A DNA stretch of 64,000 nt from Agroathelia rolfsii (taxonomy: Eukaryota; Basidiomycota; Agaricomycetes; Amylocorticiales; Amylocorticiaceae), in NCBI GenBank assembly GCA_018343915.1, contig JABRWF010000002.1, positions 1,984,001 through 2,048,000 of the forward strand, in the 5' to 3' direction. Position 1 is the first letter of the stretch; each line of letters opens with the position of its first letter. A program made the position numbers and the translations under genes. This document shows positions 32,624 to 45,022 of the stretch, piece by piece. The notes under the pieces are model-generated. The model was not told where the DNA came from, searched no databases, and saw only the letters and a list, made by a program, of their open reading frames with translations.

Positions 32624-33458
32624 TGTCAAGGCTCGCGCTCTTGACTACCTCAACAATAGAAGTGGCTTGAGCCAATACACCATACTACTATGCTGTACTG
32701 CTAATAAGTCGTGCTCGTGTACTCTGAGTCTACAAGACTTTCCATGGAGGCCTACTATTTACTAATGATGCATAGGAGATGCTTAGTAAAGACTGAAACA
32801 CTAGACTCCTAAGACGTCTAGAGGCTTTGGCTTAAAAGGGTATTACCCTTAAGTTCACACATGCCCTTATTTATTAGGGACTTAGTAGAAGAGGGGCTTA
32901 GAGGGAAGGTGTGGGTGTAGGGCTTTGACTTAGTCCTTATACAACTTAGGTGCTAACTAAACACACTAAGAGGGCAAGAGGGTGTAAAGGCTAGGACAAT
33001 AAGCCTGAAGGCAGATTTATTAGTAAGCGTACGTATTTACATGGGTTCTTACTCACCTGAAGGTAGAAGGTCAAAGCTAAGGCCTTCAGGGAGTGTTACA
33101 GGGTCCTTATATATGTGTGTGAGGGCTGTGCAATGATCCATGCACAGCCTTTGGAGAAACTAAGGAGTAATTATAAATTGTACAATATAGATGACTGAGC
33201 ATAATGGCATGCTTGATGTGCCATGCTGACTGATCCTAAGTCTATAAATACTTGGGTCTAGACTCTGCTTACTAAACGGCACCAGTACAAGGGTACTATG
33301 ATAGCCAGTCATGTGACCAAGTATCATGTGACCAACTGTCCTTCAGAATGTTCATGAAAAACAAATAATACGTAGAAAATCAAAGAAAAATCGTAAAAAT
33401 ATAAGAAAAATATGAAAAAATGGAGAAAAATCAGGAGAGTCTGGGTGTACCCATGATA
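32624..33458 (-). repeat. 3' LTR of Gypsy-C
   Basis: This 835-bp LTR runs TGTCAAGGCTCGCGC to CCCATGATA. The chromodomain end of pol follows after a purine tract. Confidence 0.92.
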
Positions 33459-33469
33459 TTACCTCCCTT

Positions 33470-36400
33470 CTAAGGGGCGTTCCCCTGGAACCGCCTATGT
33501 CCAAATCGCCATGAATCTGTTACCAAAGTCTCAACCTGCGTTAGATTCTCTATCTTCTGGAAGGGTAATTTATTGAATGTTATTGTAGAGATTTGCCTTG
33601 GGGCACTTGGGTTCTCCTTATAGAATTGGGTAATGAGCCTTTTTGCATGTATATTTTTGGCAAATTCCCAACTCTCTTCTCCTGGGTAACCCTTGTATTC
33701 AACCAAGAATTGCAACTTTTTCCATCTTCCGTGTAATCAAGCATCCCTGATACGCAAGACTTCCCATTCCTCTTCTCCTTCTACTTCCACCGGTGGGGGT
33801 TCTTCTGGGGTTTGTCCCGGAATTTTGCTTTCCTGGTAGGGTTGTAGGAAGTTTATATAGAAGACCTTGTGCATGTACCAGTTTTTTGGAAAATCAATTT
33901 TGTAGTTCAATTCTCTAATTCTTTTAACTACCTTATAGGGGCCTAGCTTTTTAGGGCTTAACTTCCTACTTGGCTGTTTGGCAAATTTAATATTTTGTGC
34001 ATCTAGCCATACGCGTGCTCCTGGTTCTAGTTGCAGGAAACTTTTCTTGTTTTGGTCATAATATTATTTCATTGTTTCCGCTGCTTTTCCTAGAGCTGCT
34101 TGGGCTTCTTCTTGTACTTCCTTCAGATTCCCTAACTAATCTTGCGCGCCGATGGTCTTGACTTGGGGTTGGGATAGGATTTCTATTCTGGGTATAAAAC
34201 CGTAGTTTAGTTTGAAGGGGGTAAACCCTGTTGCTGAACTCTGTCTTTGGTTTAACGCAAATTCTGCAATTTCCAGATTCTCTGCCCAGTTTGTTTGCCA
34301 TTGATTCAAATATATACGTAGGTAGGTCTCAATTTCCTGATTTAGCCTTTCTGTTTGTCCATCACTTTGAGGGTGGTATGCTGTAGACAAGGCTGTTTTG
34401 ATTCCTAACTTCCGATGTATTTCTTTCATAACTTGGCTTGCAAACTGGGGTCCTCTATCCATTGTCCAGACCTTTAGGATTCTGTAGAGTTTGAACACAT
34501 GTCTCAGGTACAATCCTGCTACTTCCGCCGCAGTTACCGCTTCTACGGTTGGAATTAGATGACACATTTTGGTAAGCTTGTCTACTATCACCAAAATAGA
34601 GTCATATTTTCTTGACTGAGGTAACTTCACAATCATGTCCGCTGTTACATATTCCCAGGGTTTTTGTGGTGCAGGCAGGGGTTAAAGTAATCCAGAAGGG
34701 GGTTGTTGAGAACTCTTATTTGCAATACATTATGGGCATGTGGTTATATATTCATTGATGAATTTTGTCATGCTGGGCCACCAATAATTGTGTGATACTA
34801 GTTCTAAGGTCTTGTGTTTCCCAGGGTGCCCTGCTGCAGGTACATCATGGAATTTTTTTACAATTTGTGCCCGTAACTGGGTGTCCTTTGGTACATAAAC
34901 CTTGCCCCTGTATAGAATTAGGCCTTCTTCCTGGTTCCACTCTTCAATTCCATTTTGGAGTTTCACTGGGCTAAAATCCTTAAGCGTTTGAAGGGTGTCT
35001 ACCACTTCTGGTTCTGGGTTCGCTCTTTGGATTTGGTTCAGAAGTCCCTTTTCTCCTTCAACCGTGATATAACCCCTTCTTCCTGCGTTGATGCGAAACA
35101 GGCGTGGACTAAGTACCACCTGTTCCCTATTGTCATCTGCATCTTCTTTGTGGAAGTTAGGGCGGTGTGACAGTGCGTCAGCTCTACCATTTTCACTTCC
35201 CTTTTGATAATGAATTAGGAAGTTGTATTTGGATAAGAATAGGGACCATTGGGCTTGTCGTCTAGTCAGATCTTTTGAGGTTTTCCAATATTCCAGGTTT
35301 TTGTGATCTAACCAGATTTCAAATGGTTCTTCTGTTTCTATTAGGTAGTGTCTCCATTCCTTGAGCGCTTGGATGATAGCTAGCATTTCTTTGTCCCAAA
35401 TCTCATAGTTGCGTTCTGCTGGTCCTAGAGATTGGGATAGATAAGCTATAGGGTGCCAACTGCCATCTTCCTGCATTTGGGATAGTACTGCGCCTGTAGC
35501 ATAGTTTGACGAGTCGGTTTCTACTTGTGTTTTCCTTGTCTAGTCAAACATTGCTAGCACAGGGGCTGTAATAAATGCATTTTTGAGTGCTTCAAAGGAT
35601 TGCTGCTCCTATTCCGTCTATTACCATATCACCTTGCCTGTTAACCTATCCAGGGGCTTGCACAGGTCACCAAACCCCTTTATAAACCTTCAGTAATAGT
35701 TGGCTAACCCTCTAAACTGCCTGATTTCTTTTACAGTTTTGGGGGTTGGCCATTCTTTTATTGCCTATACCTTTTCCGACATTATGCAGACTGAGTTATA
35801 GCTGATAATTAATCCTAGGAATTTGACTTGGTTTGCATTGAATTTATACTTCTCTGCGTTCACATACAAGTTGTTTTCTTTCAAGCGCTGCAGCACTTCT
35901 AGGACTAACGCAGTGTGTTCTGCTTGATTACAAGATGCAATTAGGATGTTGTCAATGTAGACAAAGACTTTTCCTAATGCAATTAGGTCGGCTAGGATCT
36001 CATCCATCATCCGCTGGAATGTTGCTGGTGCATTGGTTAGACCAAAGGTCATTACTGTTGGTTTAAATAGCCCTAATAGGGTCATAAATGCCGCCTTGTG
36101 CTTGTCTCCATCCCAAATTCGGACATTGTTGTACCCCCATCTTAGATCTAACTTTGTGAATATTTTGCTTTCACTTAGCTTGTCTATGATTGTGCTAATA
36201 AATGGCAGGGGGTAACTATCCTTTACCGTGATGTCATTGAGTTTCTTATAGTCTTGGACCAGGCGTAGTACTCCGGATTTCTTTGGGATAAAAAAGAAGG
36301 GGGAGCTTATTGGGCTTTCTGATTTGCATAGATAACCCTTGGCTAGATTTTCCCTTATATATTCATCCAAAGAATTCCTTTCCTTAACCGCCAGTGGATA

Positions 36401-36910
36401 CACTTTAGATCTTCCCATGACTGCTCCTTCCTTTAAGACTATTTTATGGTCCCAAGGTTTTTGCGTAGGTATACGGGTTGATTCTTCCTTTGAGAACACC
36501 TGCTGGTACTTTAGGTATTCCTTAGGTATCTCCGGGTTTTCCTCGACCATAGTGGCGCGTATGTGTTCCTTTCTTAGTTCCACTGTGGCATCCTTCCAGT
36601 CAATCTTGGGATTCTCTGTTCTAAGCCAGTCTATCCCCAAGATTACATCCTCTTCCCCAATGTCCACCATACTCATGTGGAGTTCCCTTTCTATATTTCC
36701 CGTAATTAACATGACCGTAGTGTATTCTGTGATTTTACCAATTTTGTTTTTAGAATTATCAATGTTATATAAAGGAATTGCTTGAAGGAGAGATTTTTTT
36801 GGTATTTTATTTTTTTCTACAAAGCGTTTATTTACAAAAGTTGAGGAAGCTCCTGAATCAATCATAGCTAGCGTATCAATAGAAAAGGATTGTCCATGTA
36901 ATTCTATAGG
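33470..36910 (-). pseudogene. Gypsy-C Pol with several stops
   Basis: In sense order: protease with MIDSGASST (near 36865); RT with YIDN in place of YIDD (35948-35959); an open stretch for RNase H and the integrase zinc domain (35476-34730, with KEMLAIIQALKEWRHYL and AGHPGKHKTLELVSHNYWW); the integrase core (34636-34136, with DRGPQF and AYHPQSDGQTERLNQE); and a chromodomain (33715-33470, with YKGYPGEESWEF). Stops at 35765-35767 (TAG at a VQAIKEW-like site) and several more between 35480 and 35760 and around 33720-34070 break the frame. The order matches Ty3/Gypsy chromoviruses. It is less decayed than the other Gypsy relics, but the RT active site and frame are lost. Confidence 0.88.
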
Positions 36911-37086
36911 TACATGTAAATGTTGGGTATTAACCCCTACTACGAAAGCAGAAATAGAACAAGAAGAAATTGAAGAAAAAGGGGAAATATCTACAGTACA
37001 TTATTCTTTGGGCTCCTGGGTTTTGGCCTCAACCTCGGAGCCTTTTAAAAACCCACCAAGGCAAGTTGATCCCTTATTTGTGCAAT

Positions 37087-38331
37087 TTACTCTTCATACG
37101 CATCAATTCTGGCTAGGAGATTGCTAGTACTTGGGGTTGTGCTTGCCGCTACTTGTTGCGGTGGAGAGGGGTTTGGACTCAAGGTGGTTACAGCCGGTAT
37201 TGCCATTGATGCCGCAACTTGCACAGGGTTTCTTGGAGGGCGTGCAGGGGCAGACCCAGGTTTTATCCAGGTGGTCATTTCTAGTGCTGGTTTGACCAAT
37301 AGGTTGACACAGTTAGCAGCTATGTGTCCCTTCTGTTGGCAGTTAAAGCACTGCACCTGTGTCATTGGTGCAGTCTTTAGGGTGGCAATAGAAGGGTTGG
37401 TTAACCCTGGGTTAATGGCTGCCGGGACTGTTGCCGCTACCGTTGAGCTGGTCTGCGGTGCTTTGCTTGGATTATTTTTTGGGTTAAAGGTGCCCATTTC
37501 CCTTAAAGCCCTTTCTGCATCCCCTGCATTTTCCACAGCTACTTGGAAGGTTTCCATAGACCCCTTCCATCCCAGCATCATATTGTGGATTCTCCAGTTT
37601 AATCCTGCAATAAACCAAATGCGCATGTCTCCCGGTTCCAACTCCGCAGTATGCGCCAACTCTATGAACCTGGACGTATAGTCCCGTACTGCATGCATTC
37701 CTTGGCAGAAGTTTTGGATCTTCAACAAGGCATCAGCCTTGTAGTTATAGTTCCCATATGTGGCATTGAATGCTTTGTAGAATTTGTCCAGATCAAAGTC
37801 TAGCTTCCCCTCCTCTTTGCACTTTTCTATTTTGGGCAGATAGTGAGCCGCCCAATCTCCAGCTGAACTAGTTAGACACTGGATGAACTGTTTCGCCTTG
37901 CTTTCAGCACTGGCGTACAGTTCTGCATTCTCCTTGATCCAGATCTTGAAGTCCTTTGTGAATGACCTGAATCCTTTGGCATCACTGGCGTATTTCTCCG
38001 GTCTTGTACCTACTTCTTTTGGCTTGGCTGGCTCTGGGGTGTACCACTCTTTGACCTCCTTTTCTTCACCACTCTTTATTTTTCTTGTAGTTTTGCGGAT
38101 TTTTTGTCTGCCAGCAAATCGGGAGAGGTTGGCTTGTTGGTTGTGAATACCGTCCATGAGCCGCATGATGTCACTTTGGCCTTGTGCCAGTAGCTCTATG
38201 GTGTAAGTAAGTCGCTCTAGGGTAGTCTCAATGGTAGCAGGGGATCCTGAAGTTCCCCCAACCCCTTTGGAATAACCCAAGGACTCCTCCTCTTTGCGGC
38301 CTTTGCCTTGGCAAGACATGGAACGTGACAT
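37087..38331 (-). CDS. Gypsy-C Gag, intact
   Basis: The ATG at 38331 opens a 414-residue Gag ending at 37087. I chose this start over the upstream codon at 38370 because the second copy begins at the equivalent ATG (48329). The middle (about residues 100-270) is a capsid-type region including FTKDFKIWIKENAELYASA, then FNATYGNYNYKADALLKIQ and DYTSRFIELAHTAELEPGDM. A CCHC zinc knuckle CFNCQQKGHIAANC lies near residue 340. The tail is rich in Pro, Ala and Thr. Gag packages the element RNA into particles. This frame has no stop although pol downstream has several. Confidence 0.88.
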   Translation of the reverse strand: MSRSMSCQGKGRKEEESLGYSKGVGGTSGSPATIETTLERLTYTIELLAQGQSDIMRLMDGIHNQQANLSRFAGRQKIRKTTRKIKSGEEKEVKEWYTPEPAKPKEVGTRPEKYASDAKGFRSFTKDFKIWIKENAELYASAESKAKQFIQCLTSSAGDWAAHYLPKIEKCKEEGKLDFDLDKFYKAFNATYGNYNYKADALLKIQNFCQGMHAVRDYTSRFIELAHTAELEPGDMRIWFIAGLNWRIHNMMLGWKGSMETFQVAVENAGDAERALREMGTFNPKNNPSKAPQTSSTVAATVPAAINPGLTNPSIATLKTAPMTQVQCFNCQQKGHIAANCVNLLVKPALEMTTWIKPGSAPARPPRNPVQVAASMAIPAVTTLSPNPSPPQQVAASTTPSTSNLLARIDAYEE

Positions 38332-38505
38332 GGTGGTGATGGAAAGGAAGTGTGGAGGCGTGTAAGTCAAATATGGTTCTTTTGTGTGTGGAGCGGAGCT
38401 AAGGCTCTACGCAAAATCCTTTTGGTCTTCTTCGGCTTTTAAGGCTGCAAGCGGACAGCCTTCTGGTAATGTAAAGAAAATGGTAATTCTACTAAATGTC
38501 CAAAT
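38332..38505 (-). other. Gypsy-C leader, part next to gag
   Basis: This short untranslated leader lies between gag and the inserted solo Gypsy-D LTR. The leader continues at 39424-39753, as shown by the uninterrupted counterpart around 48000-48300. Confidence 0.6.
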
Positions 38506-39423
38506 TGTTACGAGTCGATCGTTGTATTATAAATTACTTAGAATTTTTCATTATTTTTCCGATTTTTCTCTGATTTTTCTCTATTTTTTGGTGTATAATA
38601 TGTATATTACATAAGCAGACATTACATAAGTACTTTGATGACTAAGTAAGTCATGTGATCAGTCATCAGGTGACTGGCCATCATGTGACCACTAGTCATG
38701 TGACACATTATGTAAGCAATGACTCACTATGGTGCAATATCGCATCATACTTAGCACCACTGTGCACAGACCATATACCCCATGCACAGACCAGGTAGAA
38801 TTAGTATATAACCCTGTAGTGCCCCTGCCTGAAGACCCCAGATTCGTTCTCTTCGTCTTCAGGTAAGCACAGATAGTGCTTTGTATTAAGTAGTCACTAA
38901 CATAATAAAACTTTGTCTTCAGAGTCCCTATCTCTCTCCCCTTCCCTATAAAAATCCTCTCTGCTTCGTGCTAGGAGGTTGTGAGCGTGCTCAGTGCTGC
39001 TTACAGTAGAGGTGTGCTCCGTGCTACCTCCGTGTGCATACATAAGACAGGTCCAGCCCTCTGGGTGACCATTTGTACTTGCAATAACACAAACAATCAT
39101 AGTGCTTAGTGCACCCAAGCAAGCAAAGACTCTGCTCTGAGCTTGTCGCAGTTAAGATACCCTGCACCCCTATTAACATACACAAGACCCCGGGTGTTAC
39201 AACAGTAGACCTTGCTTGAAAGTCTTGCAGACTTAGAGTAAAGCTTGGTGACTAGCGTACTCCAGAGTGAGTGAAAGTTAAGACAGGGCACAAGGAGTGT
39301 ACACCTGCGCTTCCCAGGCCTTGGGAGAAGTAAAACAGCCATTACAGGCTACCTCGCACTTTATAGAGGTTTTCGTAGGCTCTGGTTGAGTTTTAGTGGC
39401 AAGAGACTGGTGTGCTCTTGACA
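38506..39423 (+). repeat. Solo Gypsy-D LTR in the Gypsy-C leader
   Basis: This 918-bp LTR runs TGTTACGAGTCG to CTCTTGACA with a perfect target duplication CAAAT (38501-38505 and 39424-39428). It is the least AT-shifted Gypsy-D LTR here, so it is probably the youngest of that family. Confidence 0.94.
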
Positions 39424-39753
39424 CAAATTTGTCAAAGCAGTTATGCTCCCTTGTGAGGAGTCCCTAGAAGCAGCTGACTAACTCAGCGGTAACGCCTTTG
39501 GGTAACGGCCCACAATTTCCCAGGAATGTACTGGTACTTTTGCAGCTATGCCTTAATAGGTTGAAAAAATGTAGTTAGGGTCCCCAATTGCTTCTGCTAA
39601 CAGTTCAATGACAAATAAGGCTTATAAGAGAAAGGTATTGTAATTATGTAAAATTATTTCTGTGCTTGTGCTGATTTTGTAAGCAATTTTCTTCTTACAC
39701 TATCCTGGAGCTAAGGCTCAACGGGATAGGCTCAGGTATCAGCTTTGACCTGA
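39424..39753 (-). other. Gypsy-C leader, part next to the 5' LTR
   Basis: This 330-bp piece is non-coding. It corresponds to about 46956-47006 plus 47890-48190 in the second Gypsy-C copy. The segment TCAGGTCAAAGCTGATACC right after the LTR (sense) is where a primer site should be. I could not match it to a tRNA 3' end. Confidence 0.6.
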
Positions 39754-41374
39754 TGTCAAGGCTTGCACTCTTGACTACCTCAACAATAGAAGTGGCTTGA
39801 GCCAATACACCACACTACCATGCTATACTACTAATAAGTTGCACTCGTGTACTCTGAGTCTACAAGACTTTCCACGGAGGCCTACTGTTTGCTGATGATG
39901 CATAGGAGGTGCTTAGTAAAGACTGAAACACTAGACTCCTAAGACGTCTAGAGGCTTTGGCTTAAAAGGGTATTACCCTTAAGTTCACACGTGCCCTTAT
40001 TTATTAGGGACTTAGCAGAAGAGGGGCTTAGAGGGAAGGCGTGGGCGTAGGGCTTTGGCTTAGTCCTTATACAACTTAGATACTGACTAAACATGCTAAG
40101 AGGGCGAGAGAGTGTAAAGGCTAGGACAATGAGCCTGAAGGCAGATTTATTAGTAAGCGTACGTATTTACATGGGTTCTTACTCACCTGAAGGTAGAAGG
40201 TCGAAGCTTATTACGAATTGGAAATTTTCGGCATTTTTCACAATATTATTTAAACAATAAGTTTACTTTTCTTTTCTTTTCTTTCCTTTTACCCCTCAGG
40301 CTGTAGACTGTAGGCAATGCAGAGCCCATGATTGGCCCTTATATGTCTAAGTGCTGTACTACAGGATTAGGTAACAAGGCTATGCGCGTTTCTACTTCAA
40401 TCATCAGACGCACAGCCTGGAATTCCAGAACATTCCACCACTGAACTATTCCTAGCAGATACCGGTTCCACTCCATTCCACGGCGTTCCGTACGGCTGCC
40501 TGTTGGAGCTAGGGAAAACGTTCTTCCCCCACATGTGATATTTTTACTCTTCTATCTCCACTGTAGCATAGCCTTGCTAGCACAGCCCGGACCATTCTGA
40601 AAACGTATAAATAGTGTATGTAGTTCTTACTTGAAGGCTTAGCTTTGTTCTCTTTGCCTTCAGGTAAGTAACACTCAGTTCTGTATTCCTAAGCATAGTT
40701 AACTAATATGATCTTTGCCTTCAGGGTTTACCAGTATTCCCTTGGCCTAGCCAAGTATATTGCCCCTCTCCCTCTCCTCTACTACTAAGCAGGCGCAAAG
40801 CCCCTTAGTATAAGTATAAGCACCGGTGTGAAACCATAAGAAAAGTATATAAGTATCTAGGAGTGATTACAAGTGAAAGTAAGCTAAGAGTACTGTTACA
40901 AGGGCCTCAATAGATAAAAGCTTCTGTATTCTGGGAAAACCTACTCTTACGGTTCTTTGTAATAAGGTCAAGAGGGTGAACCCTTGACAAAGCTAAGGCC
41001 TTCAGGGAGTGTTACAGAGTCCTTATATATGTGTGTGAGGGCTGTGCAATAATCTATGCGCAGCCTTTGGAGAAACTAAGGAGTAATTATAAATCATACA
41101 ATACAGATGACTAAGCATAATGGCATGCTTGATGTGCCATGCTGACTGATCCTAAGTCTATAAATACTTGGGTCTAGACTCTGCTTACTAAACGGCACTG
41201 GTACAAGGGTACTATAATGGCTAGTCATGTGACCAAGTATCATATGACCAACTGTCCTTTAGAATGTTTGTGAAAAACAAATAATACGTAGAAAATCAAA
41301 GAAAAATCATAAAAATATAAGAAAAATATGAAAAAATGGAGAAAAATCAGGAGAGTCTGGGTGTACCCATGACA
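39754..41374 (-). repeat. 5' LTR of Gypsy-C, interrupted
   Basis: It matches the left LTR on both sides of a 781-bp insertion at 40209-40989. Its outer end CCCATGACA abuts the target duplication ATGAT. Confidence 0.92.
40209..40989 (+). repeat. Solo LTR-G inside the Gypsy-C LTR
   Basis: This 781-bp block runs TATTACGAATTGG (probably TGTTACG mutated) to CCCTTGACA with a perfect target duplication AAGCT (40204-40208 and 40990-40994). It has partial likeness to the Gypsy-E LTR in its GGCTGTAGACTGTAGGCA segment but is a distinct family. No internal partner is in the window. Confidence 0.9.
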
Positions 41375-41379
41375 ATGAT

Positions 41380-42390
41380 GATATTATCAATATATACATA
41401 TACTAATCCTTACGCAATTAGATCTGCAAATATTTTGTCTATTATAGCTTGGAATGTAGCTGGGGCATTATATAGACTAAATGTTATAATAAGGGGTTCA
41501 AACAATCCTTAAGAAGTTATGAATGCTGCTTGCTCTTAGTATCTATTCTTTATAAGTACATTATTATATCTCCATTATAAGTCTAACTTGGAAAATATTC
41601 TGGCCCTTAAGAATCCATCAACAATAGAAGAAATGAGTGGGAGCGAGTAGGAATTCTTTATAGTAATGTTATTTAGTTTCTAATAATCCACTAAAGGCCT
41701 AAGTTTTCCATTCTTTTTAGGAATAAAGAAGAATGGAGAGGCATAAGGGCTTTAGGATTTTCTTATATATCCTTTAGCCAAGTTTTCCTCTAGGTATGCA
41801 TCCAACTCTTTCACCTCTGGAATTGGCAGCAAATATACCTTGGCTTTCTTTATTTCAGCTCCTTCCACTAGTTCTATTTTATAGTCATATGGTTTACTAG
41901 TTAGAAAGTATTGAGATTCCACTTCTGAGAAGACCTTGGTATGTTTTTGGTACTGAGGTGGCAAACCCAGGGTTGCAGTAAGTTGTGGAGGAGAATCCTC
42001 ATCTTTTATGATTTTTTCAATCTTTTTATACTCCTCATCTTTTAGCAAGTCATCCATTAAAGTAACATATCCTTTTTTCTAGTTGATAAGGGGGTTTTCT
42101 AGTTGTAACCAATTAATACTCAAGATTACATCTTTGGTACCAATATCTACTACTAAGAAGACCAAACGTTATTATTCTATACCAATTTGGGTTAAAAATA
42201 TTACATATTCCAAAATAAATCCTATTGCATTTGGCAAGTTATCTATATTATACAGAGGGATTTGTTTTTGTAATTTTAAAGTTTTTATTTTGTTTTTGTT
42301 TATAAATTTTTTATTAATAAATATAGAAGAAGCACCAGAATCAATCATTGTAGATACAGAAATTATAGAAGAATATCCATGAAACACAAG
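41380..42390 (-). pseudogene. Gypsy-D protease and N-terminal RT
   Basis: On the minus strand 42172-42387 holds the protease with MIDSGASSIFI. 41752-42057 holds the RT entry region (ELDAYLEENLAKGYIRKS). RT then runs toward YIDN at 41383-41394. Stops and frame breaks separate them. Confidence 0.85.
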
Positions 42391-44990
42391 GGGAATCTTT
42401 AGGTATTATCCATTCACACCTTATACAGATGAAGAAGAAATTGAAAATAAAGAGGAAATAGAGAAAGAAGAAATTTTATTTTATACGTATTGGTTAGAAG
42501 CATTGGCCTTATACTCTGACCATTCTAAAAACCCAACTTATCTTTAAGGGCCGCAATTATTTAACCCTGTTCTTATAGCATGTTGAGTATATCTTGCTAT
42601 GTCATGGTAGATAAATTCTGGCTGTCTACTGCCAGTATTGGTGTTAGTATTGTCAATGAAGCCGCAGCCACTTTTTGGAATGGGTTATTAGTTTTAACCC
42701 TGTCTACTTTTGGGCTTTGACAATTCTGTGCAATGTAACCCTTTTTCTGGCAATTATAGTATACAATGTCATTCTATTGGAAAGGGTTGTTAGATATTGT
42801 AGTAGTGTGATTTTACATTGCAGCTACTTGCAATGGGGAGGATTGCTGGGCAGATTCTGTACTCATGAATGGGTTTTTTGATGGCTTGGGTTTCACTCCT
42901 AAGATAGTAGCTGAAATATCTATTATATCTGGGTCACTATGCTGAAGGTCTGTTTGTGGGTTGTTGTTATACCAGAATCTATGGCTGGATAATGTCACAA
43001 CCTTAATAGTATCATGCCATAGATAAAATAGCATTTAATTATGTCTACCAGGCATATATTTGAGTTTACCAAGTATATACCCAGGTTTATTCAGTATACA
43101 CTCAAGATAACTATGAAATCACTCAAGTATTTGTTATTATTATTATTAAGCTATAAATCATGCTACAGAGGCTATGATATATAATATATCATCTATAAAT
43201 CATAGTATATCACAGTAAACCATAGTTTATTATTTGATCAAAGCTTAGTTCTAAGCCTTGGGCTTAGAAGCAGGTATATTACTATTTCTGCTCCTTTTCA
43301 CTATTGCGCTGGTTGTGATATATTATATGTCATATCATATAAAAGAGTGTAACTTTGCATTCCCCATCTTCAGGCACTATCACAGTTATACAGGAACTGC
43401 TATACATCATGATAATCATTGGAACAATCAAGGAAGAACCTAGGAAGAATATTGGATTATTTAGTAAGGATTAGTAACTAGAAAAGCATACCAAAGTAGG
43501 AGAACAATAGTATATAATTATGTATTTAAGTTACTAAGGTCTAAGAGATGTTCCCTATCTTGCAGACCTCTTTCATCAATACTATCATTGTTCTTTATTA
43601 CCCCAGGTTCTCTTTACACCTCTAAGTCCCTATTGTGCTGCTTTTATTGCCCTAAGTCATAGTTATAGTTATTATAGTTGTCAAAGTCATAGTACACTCC
43701 CTTACAGTTAACTTTAGGGTTGGAAACCCTAGGAGCGTCACTTCTAGCCTTGGATTAGGCTTTACAACCTATTGTTTACTAATTAAGTATTCTTAGTCTT
43801 TTCCATAGTAACCCTTTATAAATATTTATAAGTATTTATAGTCATAGTTTATAGACCTATAACAGATAACATTTCTTCCTTCATGAGGTTTACTTTTGTA
43901 TTGTATGCAGCACTCATGAGGAGTTGTAGGGTAGAGGTATCCCTATCCCAACCCATGATAATGCATCTAAGTTTAATATTCATCCTTTCCAGGTATTTTT
44001 CCCTGAGGTCATTATTAGATAACCCTGTCCTTCTCCCTAAAAGCATAAAGGCCATCCCAAAGTTTCTTGTAGAGGTGGTTCCTTGTCTGAGATTTCATAG
44101 TTGATCTTTTGCTGCTACTTTTTCATTAAATGCCCCAAACAAGGTTTTGAAACTTTGTAGTACTTCTACAAATACTACTAGTCTTTCTGCCCTTGTTCTT
44201 TCTCCAGCCTATCTTATTTCATTATACTATAGGCTAGACCATGCTGTTGCACTATCTCCCATTAAGCCTAGGAGGTACTTGACTTTTTCCTCCTCTATCA
44301 CATATACCCTTGGATTAAGTTTTAGATGGGCTTGGAATTTCTGGACAAATGGATAGAAATTAATCCATTGTTTGTTAAAGGTAGGAGGTAGGTGACCAAT
44401 TTCTTTGGGTTTTGTTTGTGACCCTTATTAATTTTGGATCCACTACATCATAGTGGTTTGATTTGCCACTAGTATTTGTAGTAGATCTATATTGGTAACT
44501 GGGGCAGGGGGTTGAGGTTGTTTAGCCATGGGTAATTATGCTCATGGAGTAAAGGGGGTAGGAAGGGTGGATACTTGTGCAAAGGGGAATGGAGGCAGAA
44601 AAGTGGGGTTTTCTTTGTCAGAGGATTCATACTCTCTTGAAGAGGTATTTTCACCACTTTCTTTCTCTAGGGTTTAACTAGGGTTATAGTCTAGGTATAA
44701 AATGGTAGGCAAGCTTGATAGTAATTACTAGAGACTCCCAAGGTGATTTTGTGTAAAAAGTTTTGCCCTTTGAGCTAGGCCTAATTTTACTAAATATATT
44801 TACTTGTTTTAGGCTACTTGTAGTAACCAGAGTCTTTTTTGTCTATCCACTTGGGTGATGTTCCCTTTAATAGCTTAAAAAAACCAATGCAACTGTGGAT
44901 ACTAATATCACTTGCAATCTAGCCAAGAATACTCCCAAGAACAAGAGATGTGCAAAAATAAAGACTACTACTTTTTTATATGTAAAATGA
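42391..44990 (-). pseudogene. Gypsy-D Gag relic
   Basis: The Gag region is split by the solo LTR at 42993-43864. The right part has an open stretch (43849-44055, with NDLREKYLERMNIK) typical of a fungal Gypsy capsid. The left part (about 42600-42780) has a weak zinc-knuckle remnant. Many stops are present. The start of Gag is near 44530 by likeness of the surrounding text but is not certain. Confidence 0.65.
42993..43864 (+). repeat. Solo Gypsy-B LTR in Gypsy-D gag
   Basis: This 872-bp LTR runs TGTCACAACC to ACCTATAACA with a perfect target duplication GATAA (42988-42992 and 43865-43869). It is strongly AT-shifted relative to the LTRs at 55263 and 60714. Confidence 0.92.
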
Positions 44991-45022
44991 CTATAGTAGT
45001 CTACTTAATTTTCTATGGTAAT

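Larger units (their letters stand above)
32624..41374 (-). mobile_element. Gypsy-C: full-length chromodomain Gypsy with two nested LTRs
   Basis: This 8751-bp minus-strand element has outer LTRs starting TGTCAAGGCT and ending CCCATGATA/CCCATGACA. A perfect target duplication ATGAT lies at 32619-32623 and 41375-41379, inside Gypsy-D RT. The left LTR is 835 bp (32624-33458). The right LTR spans 39754-41374 and is enlarged by a 781-bp insertion. The leader carries a solo Gypsy-D LTR. Gag is intact; pol has several stops. Confidence 0.95.
30205..44990 (-). mobile_element. Gypsy-D internal region, split by Gypsy-C
   Basis: On the minus strand the pol runs in two parts, 41380-44990 (Gag, protease, N-terminal RT) and 30205-32618 (C-terminal RT, RNase H, integrase, chromodomain). 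They are separated by the complete Gypsy-C with target duplication ATGAT. The RT active-site sequence (YIDN, 41383-41394) lies just beside the junction and RT continues on the other side. A solo Gypsy-B LTR interrupts Gag at 42993-43864. The only LTR close to its right side (45023) points the wrong way, so the 5' LTR is not identified. Confidence 0.85.

Noticed and set aside
37121..37681. Plus-strand frame of 186 codons over Gypsy-C
   Set aside because: It is antisense to the intact Gag, has no domain, and is not conserved as open in the second copy.
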